64,000 nt of DNA from Drosophila miranda. Its lineage: Eukaryota > Arthropoda > Insecta > Diptera > Drosophilidae. This document shows, in pieces, positions 42,447 to 51,946 of this stretch. The stretch is taken from positions 5,704,001 through 5,768,000 of the forward strand of contig NC_046676.1 in NCBI RefSeq assembly GCF_003369915.1, written 5' to 3'. The notes beneath the pieces were generated by a model that saw only the letters and a list, made by a program, of their open reading frames with translations, made no database searches and was not told the DNA's origin. Position 1 is the first letter of the stretch. Every line of letters starts with the position of its first letter. The position numbers and the translations under genes are program-made.

Positions 42447-45239
42447 TTGCGTAGTAAGCTCAGCATTCTTTTCCGGGATAGTGTTGCATTTGCTTCCCAC
42501 GTTATTGTGTTTACTGAAACCTGGTTAAAGCCGGACATTCTTAGTTCCGAGGTTTTGGCAGGTCGGTACACAACTTTTAGAAAGGACCGTTCGTCTCGAC
42601 GAGCAGGGGGGGTTCTAATTGCAGTGGACTCTTACTTCACGTCGGAACACTTCACAGTCCAAGTTCAACAGGAACTGGAATTCCTGTGTGTAAAACTGAT
42701 TCTTCCCGCTTTCGCTATATTCATTACTTGCTCGTATATCCCACCTTCTTCGGATATTTCAATTTATGAGCAGCACTTGTCCGCTTTAACCGCTGTTTCT
42801 TCCTCGCTATCTGATAAAGATCGTATGATAGTTCTTGGTGACTTCAACTTGCCAGGAACTGTTTGGTCTTCGGTAAACGAGTCTAGTATCCTAGTGCCCA
42901 TTTCACGACATGACTTTGTTGACGGCTTGCTTGACCTATCCCTGTCTCAAGTCAACCATGTGAATAATTCCTTGGGTCGATTGCTTGATCTGTGCTTTGT
43001 ATCGGATCCGATTATAGTGTTGTTAACCCGAGCCCTTCCGCTCACTATACCTGAAGACGCCTACCACCCTACTTTCGAGGTGTCGCTAGATATAGGACCA
43101 ACTGTATTGGATCGGTCGAGTAGGCTGCCCGAACGTGTCCGCTGCTTTCGTAAAGCCGAGTTTGCGAAGCTTAATAACCTCATTAGGGATTTTGATTGGT
43201 CCGCTTTGTACTTGTGCACTGATATCATAAAAGGCACAAACATTTTTTACAATGCTCTTGGCACATTTTTCAATTCTTGTGTCCCGCTTTCTTGTCCGAC
43301 TAGATCTGGAAAACCCCCTTGGTTTACCAAAGAGTTATCCAGTCTAAAAAACTTAAAATCAAGACTTTATACAAAATTTCAAGAAGTGGGTTCTCCTACT
43401 TCTCACTCTCGCTATGTATTAGCTCGGTCAAACTTTTCAGTTCTTAATGCTCAATGCTATAAGAACTACCTATCTCGATGCAGGATACGTTTTACTCAGG
43501 ACCCTAAACAGTTTTACAGCTTCGTAAACAGTAAGCGTAGAACGTCCGCACACCCATCTTCGCTATCATTTTGTAATACGTCGGCAAATAATGATCAGGC
43601 AATTGCCGATCTTTTTGCCCAATTCTTCCAAACCACCTATTCTGAGGAAAGCTACTCTGGTCATCCGTACCCATACGGTTTACCGAGGTCGAACGGCATT
43701 TTCAGTCCCTTGTTAAATGAATGTTCCCTACTTCATGATCTTCGACTAGTTAAGCCGGTGTTTTCACCGGGTCCAGACGGGGTTCCAGGTTGTGTACTCA
43801 GGTACTGTGCCGAGGCTCTGTGTGGACCTTTGCTTAAACTATTCACCCTATCCATTGATTCTTCTTGCTTCCCCCCGATCTGGAAGGAATCGTTTATAAT
43901 TCCTCTCCATAAAAAAGGTAGCAAGTCTAATGCAAAAAATTATAGAGGTATAGCAAAGTTATCCGCTATTCCTAAAATGTTTGAGAAGGTTTTAACTCCG
44001 CACTTGCAACATCTCTGCAAGTCACTTATATCTCCAACTCAGCATGGATTTATAAGGCGGCGATCAACCACCACGAACTTGTTAGAGTTTACCTCTTTCA
44101 TTATTAAAGGCTTTCAAGGTAACTTACAGACGGATGTTATTTACACCGACTTTAGTAAAGCATTCGACTCTGTAAACCATTCCCTTTTAGCGCATAAACT
44201 TGACCTTTTAGGGTTTCCGCCCAACCTCCTGAGATGGATTTCTAGCTATCTTTGTTCTAGGTCTCAAAGAGTCCTCTTCAAAAACTCCCTCTCTTTCCCA
44301 GTAAAGGTTTCTTCGGGAGTACCACAAGGCAGCCATCTAGGCCCCTTACTCTTCACACTCTTTATTAATGACTTACCTTCAGTATTAACATACTCTCGAG
44401 TACTTATGTATGCGGATGATGTTAAACTCTGTGTCCAGTACAAGGACATTTCATTTCATTCTCGCTTGCAATCCGATCTCAATAACTTTCAGTCATGGTG
44501 TTGTGCAAACTTGTTACACCTTAATGCCTCGAAATGCAAAGTTATGACATTTCATCGTTCTAGCCCTTTGTTGGCTCCTTACACCCTATTTGGTGGTTCT
44601 CTTGAGAGAATTACCCTGGTGGATGATCTGGGTGTTATGTTAGACCCCAAGTTAAAGTTTTCCGAACACATTTCTACCATGGTAAATAAGGCCATGAGCG
44701 TGCTTGGGTTTATAAAGAGGTGGTCAAAGGAATTTGACGACCCCTATATAACAAAGACTCTCTATACCTCGCTTGTTCGTCCGATCTTAGAATACGGCTC
44801 CTGTGTATGGTGCCCTCAGTACAAAGTACACCAGGACCGTATAGAATCAGTACAGAAAAACTTTTTACTCTTTGCTCTGCGGGGCCTTAACTGGGATGCG
44901 GGTGTAAGACTCCCATCTTACTCTAGTAGACTACTATTAGTAAACCTCCCATCCTTAGTTAACCGTAGAAAAATGCTTGGTGTGATATTTATGCACAACT
45001 TGATCAGGGGTGACATAGACAGCCCTGATCTGTTGAGCCGCATAAACTTCACGATTCCTATTAGACTGACTAGAAATTTTATACCGTTGTTCCTTCCACT
45101 TTGTAGATCGAATTATTCCTTGCATGAACCGTTTAGGGTCTTATGCTCGGATTATAATTCCCTCTACCACATTATATCCACCACTAATTCTCTTCCCCTT
45201 ATTAAATTATTAATCCTTACACACCTTTCTATTAATTAG
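42447..45239 (+). CDS. LINE ORF2: endonuclease and reverse transcriptase
   Basis: 930 residues from the first marked codon, a TTG; the open frame actually extends upstream through YQNVRGLR to overlap the ORF1 stop, and no ATG begins it. Translation therefore likely uses reinitiation or frameshifting. Endonuclease: FTETWL, DRSSRRAGGVLI, GDFNLPGTVW (about residue 130), SLSQVNHV. RT: KGSKSNAKNYRGIAKL, QHGFIRRRSTTTNL, YTDFSKAFDSVNH (about 562), SGVPQGSHLGPLLF (about 624), YADDVKL (about 653). The catalytic Asp residues and the endonuclease Glu, Asp and Asn are present. No stop interrupts it. Confidence 0.9.
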   Translation: MRSKLSILFRDSVAFASHVIVFTETWLKPDILSSEVLAGRYTTFRKDRSSRRAGGVLIAVDSYFTSEHFTVQVQQELEFLCVKLILPAFAIFITCSYIPPSSDISIYEQHLSALTAVSSSLSDKDRMIVLGDFNLPGTVWSSVNESSILVPISRHDFVDGLLDLSLSQVNHVNNSLGRLLDLCFVSDPIIVLLTRALPLTIPEDAYHPTFEVSLDIGPTVLDRSSRLPERVRCFRKAEFAKLNNLIRDFDWSALYLCTDIIKGTNIFYNALGTFFNSCVPLSCPTRSGKPPWFTKELSSLKNLKSRLYTKFQEVGSPTSHSRYVLARSNFSVLNAQCYKNYLSRCRIRFTQDPKQFYSFVNSKRRTSAHPSSLSFCNTSANNDQAIADLFAQFFQTTYSEESYSGHPYPYGLPRSNGIFSPLLNECSLLHDLRLVKPVFSPGPDGVPGCVLRYCAEALCGPLLKLFTLSIDSSCFPPIWKESFIIPLHKKGSKSNAKNYRGIAKLSAIPKMFEKVLTPHLQHLCKSLISPTQHGFIRRRSTTTNLLEFTSFIIKGFQGNLQTDVIYTDFSKAFDSVNHSLLAHKLDLLGFPPNLLRWISSYLCSRSQRVLFKNSLSFPVKVSSGVPQGSHLGPLLFTLFINDLPSVLTYSRVLMYADDVKLCVQYKDISFHSRLQSDLNNFQSWCCANLLHLNASKCKVMTFHRSSPLLAPYTLFGGSLERITLVDDLGVMLDPKLKFSEHISTMVNKAMSVLGFIKRWSKEFDDPYITKTLYTSLVRPILEYGSCVWCPQYKVHQDRIESVQKNFLLFALRGLNWDAGVRLPSYSSRLLLVNLPSLVNRRKMLGVIFMHNLIRGDIDSPDLLSRINFTIPIRLTRNFIPLFLPLCRSNYSLHEPFRVLCSDYNSLYHIISTTNSLPLIKLLILTHLSIN

Positions 45240-45310
45240 TAACTGTAGTGGTATTTGTACTTTGATTGCATGCTTAGTTTCTTAGTAAGTTTAGTACTAA
45301 TTTTCCTCGA

Positions 45311-45536
45311 ATGTTAGTCTAATAGCTATCTTTCTTGCATGTTCGCGTTTGGTTCGGCTACGCACCGCGCGTCATGCGGCAGCGCCCCTCGGTCGGTTGG
45401 GCGGGAGGAGGGCTGCGTTTTGCCTGGGATCCGCGCGTAACAGCCTTCTGCTGGTGTCACACGGGCCACTTGACGGTGCAGTAACTGCATCGCCTCTTGA
45501 AAGATGCAGTCATTGCATGTCAACGTCCACACAAAG
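45311..45536. other. Unassigned GC-rich 226-bp segment
   Basis: Much more GC-rich than its neighbours, with TGCAGTAACTGCA and GATGCAGTCATTGCATG (about 45478-45520) as short palindromic motifs. No copy elsewhere in the window, no convincing frame. It abuts the feo fragment without a recognisable terminus. Confidence 0.3.
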
Positions 45537-45606
45537 AATGGAGCTGCTCCACATGCTCGCCAGTCATCTCAAGGATCTCTCCCTTGATGGAGGTTGGGTC
45601 AACCAT
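45537..45606 (-). pseudogene. feo: feo 5' stub, copy S (first 23 codons)
   Basis: Only the start (ATG at 45606-45604, MVDPTS) through the LHS region of feo remains, followed on the right by its usual 5' flank to 45887, including the right target repeat AAGATAATTTA (45877-45887). The rest was removed by a rearrangement at 45536. Confidence 0.82.
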
Positions 45607-45887
45607 AGCCAATAGGAATGGGTCTTGTATTCGCGAATGGAAGGAATTTATGTGATGTGTGCAGGATTTCGATTGCACAATGTGTTGCTCAAGGAAAATG
45701 CCTCCGCACAGATAAGTGACGCCTCTCGTGTTGGCACAAATTGCACAATGAAAATTTTGTGTGCTTGATTTGACTCATGCCTCAAAGCACAAAACAAGTT
45801 GATTCTGATTGATGTGCGGCCAAAAAAACACCTACTTTATATTGCAAATAAGTTCCTTCAAGGTTTTCCAGTTGTAAAGATAATTTA
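45607..45887 (-). other. feo stub 5' flank and right target repeat
   Basis: Same 280-bp upstream sequence as the other feo copies, ending AAGATAATTTA. Confidence 0.6.
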
Positions 45888-46418
45888 GGATGAGAAATGT
45901 GTTTACTAAAGCAGAATGCCACCGCACAGACTCGAATGACGCCAGACAAAATTTCGGTAAATTCAAAATGATGCTATTAGGGATAATATGTTAAATGTTA
46001 ATTGGGCTTCTGTTCTCTCGCATCCTAGTGTAGACACGTCCTATAATGTTTTCCTGCATACGGTCCGTCGTATTATTGGTAACAATGCTTCCAAAAGGGT
46101 GCATGGCTCCTATAGACTGCCGTGGTATACGAAGGGTCTTATGAAATATAAGAATCTTCGTAATAAGTACTTTAAACGATTTGGTAAGACCCGGGACCCT
46201 GTAGATTGGGCAAGGTATGTGCAACATAAGAAGGAGTTTGCTTTTTTAGGCAAATTTTTGTATAACCAATATATTGCCGACGTTGAGAGGGAACTTTAAG
46301 TCAATCCCAGGTCTTTTTGGCATTTTATAAAGTCCAAAAGGTCAACGAGCTCTCTTCCTTCCGTTATGAACCTGGGCAGCTTGAGCGCTAATACGGATAA
46401 TGGTATAGCAAACCTTTT
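45888..46418 (+). mobile_element. Jockey-clade LINE linker (copy L5, left part)
   Basis: Linker frame 45988-46299 with the shared TAA, then interrupted after AGCAAACCTTTT by an ISY, the same site as at 1864. Confidence 0.86.
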
Positions 46419-47548
46419 TATACCCGATACTCAAAATGAGTATTGGGGTATATTAGATTTGTGGTAAAAGTGGATGTGTGTAACGTCCAGAAGGAATCGT
46501 TTCCGACCCCATAAAGTATATATATTCTTGATCAGCATCAATAGCCGAGTCGATTGGGCCCTGTCTGTCTGTCTGTCTGTCCGTCTGTCCGTCTGTCGGT
46601 CTGTCCGTCCGTCCGTCTGTCCGTCCCCTTCAGCGCCTAGTGCTCAAAGACTATAAGAGCTAGAGCAACGATGTTTTGGATCCAGACTTCTGTGATATGT
46701 CACTGCTACAAAAATATTTCAAAACTTCGCCCCGCCCACATCCGCCCCAACAAAGGACGAAAATCTGTGGCATCCACAATTTCGACGATACGAGAAAACC
46801 AAAAACGTAGAATTGTAGAGAATGACCATATCTTTAAGACTGCGGAATCTGAATTGGATCGTATTATTATTATAGCCAGCATCAAGAAAACAATTTCATT
46901 TTTTCTCGCCCTGTCTCTCTCTAACACACACGTAGCATAGGCGGCTTTGCTTAGAGTAAAACATTAGCGCCAAGATCTCAGAGACTACAAAAGCTAGAGC
47001 AACCAAATTTGGTATCCACACTCCTAATATATCGGACCGAGACGAGTTTGTTTCAAAATTTCGCCACACCCCCTTCCGCCCCCGCAAAGGACGAAAATCT
47101 GGGGATATTCAAAAATCTCAGAGACTATTAAGGCTAGAGTAACCAAATTTGGTATCCGCACTTCTGTTAGATCTTACTATAAAACGTGTATCTCAAAATT
47201 TCGCCCCACCCCCTTCCGTCCACACAAAGGACGAAAATCTGTTGCATCCACAATATTGCACATTCGAGAAAACTAAAAACGCAGAATCATAGATAATGAC
47301 CATATCTATCAGATTGCTGAATCTGCATCAGATCAGATCATTTTTATAGCCAATAGGAACAAATCAATTTGCAGTGGCTACGCAGCGCCCGACGTCACGC
47401 TCAGACTGATTTTCTGTCTCTCCCGCACGCACTCCTTGTCGTGTCGTTTAATATTAGCGGCGTCTGCCGGAGGAGAGCCATACTGACTAAGTATCGGGTA
47501 TAACTGTAGAGTTGCGGTGTCCGCAGCAACTCACAACGTTCCCCCTCG
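46419..47548 (+). mobile_element. ISY/DINE-1 element (f), inserted in LINE
   Basis: Full-length ISY whose two flanks rejoin perfectly into LINE sequence (CCTTTT|TTCTTC, T^T site, no target duplication). This is the cleanest ISY insertion in the window and defines its exact ends, TATACCC and CCCCCTCG. Confidence 0.9.
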
Positions 47549-49256
47549 TTTCTTCTTTCTTTAGCTCAAATTTTGAGCCATACGCAGCTTGGCACAGTTT
47601 CGATGTCTTAAACTCTATACCCTCGGTGGTCAATATTGGTACACTCGATGTATCGGAAGAGGACATTTTGGTGGCAATTGATGAATTCGATAATTCTAAT
47701 AAACCCGACTGTGATGGCATTTCTGCCTTCCTGCTTCGCAACTGTGTTGTAGCGTTCTGTGAACCTCTCAAAATTCTATTCACAAATTCGCTGTTAACGG
47801 GTCAGTTTATTGGTAAGTGGAAAGCTGCCACGATTACGCCAATTTTTAAGAGAGGTACCAAAAATCTCATTTCCAATTATAGACCAATTGCCAAACTCAG
47901 CAATGTTTCAAAACTTCTAGAGCGAATCATTGCCAGAAAAATCACCTTCCTCATGAAATCCTACATTAGCCCAAATCAGCATGGTTTTATGCCGGGTAGA
48001 TCAACAACCACTAATCTCATTGCTTTCAGTAATTTCTGCACTCGTGTCTTTGAAATGCACTCTCAAGTCGACGTTGTGTATACTGACTTTGCTAAAGCCT
48101 TTGACAAAGTCTCCCACTGGGCTTTAATAGCCAAGCTGCATCGGTTGGGGATTCATTCCTGCCTGCTCAGTTGGTTTAGGTCGTATCTTGAGCGGCGAGA
48201 GTATGTCGTATTGATAAATGGAAAGCCTTCGGCCCCATTCTTGGCTACTTCCGGCCTTCCACAGGGAAGTGCACTTGGTCCACTTCTGTTCTTAATTTTT
48301 ATTAACGACATATGTCTCAGCATTCAAGCTTCTGAGCATCTGCTATATGCTGATGATCTTAAAATCTTCCGATCTGTCAAAACCTTAGGCGATAGTATTC
48401 TTCTGCAGCGCGACCTGGATAGAGTTGCTCGTTGGTGCAGACTTAATTCGCTCCCACTCAACATTAGTAAATGTTACTTTGTTTCTTTTAGCAAGCGTGT
48501 CTTTAATGTGCTGGCCTCATATTCAATAGATGGCCATCCTCTCTTAAAGCAGACGGAGATACTTGACCTCGGGGTCTTATTTGACTCTAGATTTCTGTTT
48601 GCAGGGCATATGAATTTAATATTGCCAAAAGCCTATGCAATGTTCGGCTTTGTTAAGCGCAATTCATCCCAATTCAAGGACCCATATACAAGGCTCAGTC
48701 TGTACGCATTCCTTGTGCGCTCGCTCCTTGAGTACGCTTCCATGGTCTGGAATCCCACCGGGGTCGTCCAAATTTCGCGCATCGAACGACTCCAAAGAAA
48801 GTTTCTGAAATTTGCACTCCAGCCTCTGCCATTTTCCATTCCGATGCCGTCCTATGAGTGCAGATGTCGCCTCGTGCATCTCTCCTCTCTCGAGGATCGT
48901 AGGACCATTGACCTTTTAGTGGGTAATATCGATTGCCCTGACCTACTTAGTAGGATTAGCTTCACTACGCCCGCCAGGAGCCTTAGGACCCATGCACCCT
49001 TTGCAGTTGATCTCCACCGGACCAATTATGGCTTTCATGAGCCCATCAGTAGGGCGCTTCGGCAGCACAATGCGCTGCCAGCTGGAATGCGCTTTGACTT
49101 TTGCCTGGGGAAGGGAGCCGTCAGACGGTTGCTTGTGGATTTCTTCCTGCTACATAATTAATTTACTAATGTTATTTTTTTTATTTGTTAATATAGAAAT
49201 AAGTTAGCCTAGCCAGTTAAGGATTTTTTCATTCCGTTGGCGAATAATAAATAAAT
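47549..49256 (+). mobile_element. Jockey-clade LINE RT and 3' end (copy L5, right part)
   Basis: RT frame to 49161 with all motifs (YTDFAKAFDKVS, SGLPQGSALGPLLF, YADD), then 3' UTR and an AATAATAAATAAAT tail shorter than at 8176. It lacks the seven codons present in L4, like L2 and L6. Confidence 0.88.
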
Positions 49257-49554
49257 TCTTGGTCTCTGTGATAAAACAATAAACTGAAAAATTTCGTTGT
49301 GATAGCCTTAAACAGATACTGACTAGATTCTGCATTCATTGGCGACTTAGATGACAAATATTTCTTCAATTCTATAATATCCTTTTCCCCAGTGTATGCA
49401 GAATGTTGCCCATTCCGTTCCATGTTATGTAATGGTAATGATTGGAACTGCAATGTTCTGCGAAAATTAGCCCTACCATCCCGGCTGAGCCACTTTAATA
49501 GCCGAAAGCTGAAGACATTCGGACAGTCGCTAAAAGTGAAATACAAATACAAAA
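49257..49554 (-). other. Block B, truncated copy 2
   Basis: Matches 8199-8495, including the minus-strand frame MERNGQHSAYTGEKD, and is cut at 49554 by an inverted ISY inserted after ATACAAATACAAAA. Confidence 0.45.
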
Positions 49555-50180
49555 CGAGGGGGAACGTTGTGAGTTGCTGCGGAGACCGCAACTCTACAGT
49601 TATACCCGATACTAAGTCAGTATGGCTCTCCTCCGGCAGACGCCGCTAATATTGAACGACACGACAAAGAGTGCGTGCGGGAGAGACAGAAAATCAGTCT
49701 GAGCGTGACGTCGGGTGCTGCGTAGCCAGTGCAAATTGATTTCTTGCTTTTGGCTATAAAAATGATCTGATCTGATCCAGATTCAGCGATCTGATATATA
49801 TGATCATTATCTATGATTCTGCGTTTTTAGTTTTCTCGTATCGTCGAAATTGTGGATGCCACAGATTTTCGCCCTTTGTGGGGGCGGAAGTGGGCGGGGC
49901 GAAGTTTTGAAATATTTTTGCAGCAGTGACATATCACAGAAGTCTGGATCCAAAACATCGTTGCTCTCGCTCTTATAGCCTTTGAGCACTAGGCGCTGAT
50001 GGGGACGGACAGACGGACAGACGGACGGACGGACAGACGGACAGACGGACAGACAGACATGGCTCAATCGACTCAGCTATTGATGCTGATCAAGAATATA
50101 TATACTTTATGGGGTCGGAATCGATTCCTTTTGGACGTTACACACATCCACTTTTACCAAAAATCTAATATACCCCTATA
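49555..50180 (-). mobile_element. ISY/DINE-1 (g1), inverted, recombined
   Basis: Minus-oriented ISY with intact 3' terminus at the left. The middle is deleted, with the GTCC core close behind, and the 5' end breaks at CTATACTC, where the sequence turns into a plus-oriented ISY. Confidence 0.82.
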
Positions 50181-51091
50181 CTCAAAGACTATAAAAGCTA
50201 GAGCGACGACGTTTTATATCCGGTCTTCTGTGGTATGTCACTGCTACAAGTATATTTCAAAACTTTGCCCCGCCCCCTTCCGCCCCCACGAAGGGCGAAA
50301 ATCTGTGGCATCCACAAATTCAAAGATACGAGAAAACAGAAAACGCAGAATCGTAGGAGATGTCTATATCTTCTAGAGAGCAAAATCTGAACCAGATCGT
50401 ATTATTATTGTAGCCAGAATCAAGAAAACAATTTCATTCTTTCTCGCTCTGTCTCTCTCTAACACACAGGTTTCATGGTCGGTTTTGCCAATTGCAAAAT
50501 ATGAGTTCAGGGATCTCAGAACCTATAAAAGCCAGAGCAACCAAATTTGGTATCCACACTGCTGTGATATCGGACCTTGACCGTTTCGTTTCAAAATTTC
50601 GCCACACCCCCTTCCGCCCCCGCAAAGGACGAAAATCTGTGGCATCCACAAATCTCAGAGACTATTAAGGCTAGAGTAACCAAATTTGGTACACACACTC
50701 CTTTAAGATGTCACTATAAAACGTATATCTCAAAATTTTGCCCCACCCCCTTCCGCCCACACAAAGGACGAAAATCTGTTGCATCCACAATATTGCAGAT
50801 TTGAGAAAACTAAAAACGCAGAATCATAGATAATCATAGATCATAGATCTATCAGATTGCTGAATCTGGATCAGATCAGATCATTATTATAGCCAAAAGG
50901 AACAAATCAATTTGCAGTGGCTAAGCAGCGCCCGACGTCACGCTCAGACTGATTTTCTGTCTCTCTCGCACGCACTCTTTGTCGTGTCGTTCAATATTAG
51001 CGGCGTCTGCCAGAGGAGAGCCATACTGACTAAGTATCGGGTATAAATGTAGAGTTGCGGTGTCCGCAGCAACTCACAACGTTCTCCCTCG
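50181..51091 (+). mobile_element. ISY/DINE-1 (g2), plus-oriented, recombined
   Basis: Starts inside the ISY core at CTCAAAGACTATAAAAGC and runs to its 3' end (CTCCCTCG). From 50402 the sequence is duplicated at 62398, so this element forms the left edge of the 12-kb repeat. It belongs to a subfamily with AACACACAGGTTTCATGG, shared with elements h and i. Confidence 0.82.
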
Positions 51092-51946
51092 TTTAGTTTT
51101 AGGAAAGATGGCATGGATCTACAAGAAGGATTTACAATCAGTAACTTTTCCGCCATTTACCTCAAATCGATCAACTGTTTAAATAGAGGGACCCAAGTGG
51201 GCTAAGTTCGATTATTCATCGGTATATATTTTGGTATATTTCTGAGGGTCAGACCGTATATTTGAGCACTTAGTCCGAGGTCACACAAATTCTCTTGCCC
51301 CCGTTGACCGATTTTGCTTAAACCGTATTTTGTAAGCAATGCAATAAAGATAAAAACTGGAATTTAAACGGTCTTGTAGGAAATTGATGAAGTAATTGGA
51401 TAATAATACGAGTATTCGACGAGTATATATCAGAAGTCAGACGTATATTTCGGTATATTTTTGTGGGTCGGACGGTATATTTGAGCGATAGATCCGCGGT
51501 CACATTGCAGACGCGCGTCGCCAGGTTAACCGTCTACGGTATTTTTAATACTTTTCGGTATTTTTTTCGGTCAAAATTGAACCGACGGAATATTTACGGT
51601 ATATTGGTATATAATGTTATATTTTGTCAATTTAATCAATCTATTAATTTTTCTGTCTCTCGTTTGATATTAGCGGTGCCTGCCGTTCAACTTTATATAG
51701 CAATCCAATATTGCACGGAATATGAAAAACGTGGAATATGTATAATAGAGCTTGAACTCGTCAAAATATTTTTGGTATATTTTTAAAATTAAACGGTATA
51801 TATTGGTATATTTCTGAGGGTCGGACGGTATATTTGAGGGATAAGTCCGCGGTCACACTGCAGACGCGCGTCGCATTGCCGCCATTTGAAAAAAACGAGA
51901 AAAAAAGGAATTTGTTTAAATTTGTGTAGATTCTCATTTGTGCCAA
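51092..51946 (+). promoter_or_regulatory. Incenp upstream region with triplicated promoter module
   Basis: Three dispersed copies of an 80-90-bp module at about 51219-51290, 51437-51523 and 51793-51880. Each has GGTATAT(T/A)TT twice, AGGGTC or GGGTCGG, then (C/A)GGTCACA. GGTATATTT matches the Drosophila core promoter Motif 6, and CGGTCACACTG matches Motif 1 (the M1BP site). The last module is the best match and lies about 90 bp before the ATG, so transcription probably starts between 51860 and 51940. No TATA box is needed for this housekeeping type. Confidence 0.65.
51850..51860 (+). promoter_or_regulatory. Core promoter Motif 1 (M1BP site) of Incenp
   Basis: CGGTCACACTG, a perfect YGGTCACACTR match, 87 bp upstream of the start codon. 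A weaker version (CGGTCACATTG) lies at about 51494-51504. Confidence 0.7.

Larger units (their letters stand above)
40859..45310 (+). mobile_element. Near-complete LINE with PHD-finger ORF1 and EN-RT ORF2
   Basis: Distinct from the feo-carrying LINE family. It has a 5' UTR of about 530 bp with an internal TC-rich region, ORF1, ORF2 in another frame, and a short 3' UTR. Both ORFs are open, so it may be or recently have been active. I do not see a clear poly(A) or simple-repeat tail; the 3' end near 45310 is approximate. ATCTTTC occurs near both ends (about 40858 and 45328) and could be a target duplication, but the match is short. Confidence 0.8.

Noticed and set aside
40858..45334. ATCTTTC as target duplication of the PHD-finger LINE
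   Set aside because: Only seven bases, the left flank itself contains the motif twice, and there is no A-rich tail at the right end; not secure enough to call.
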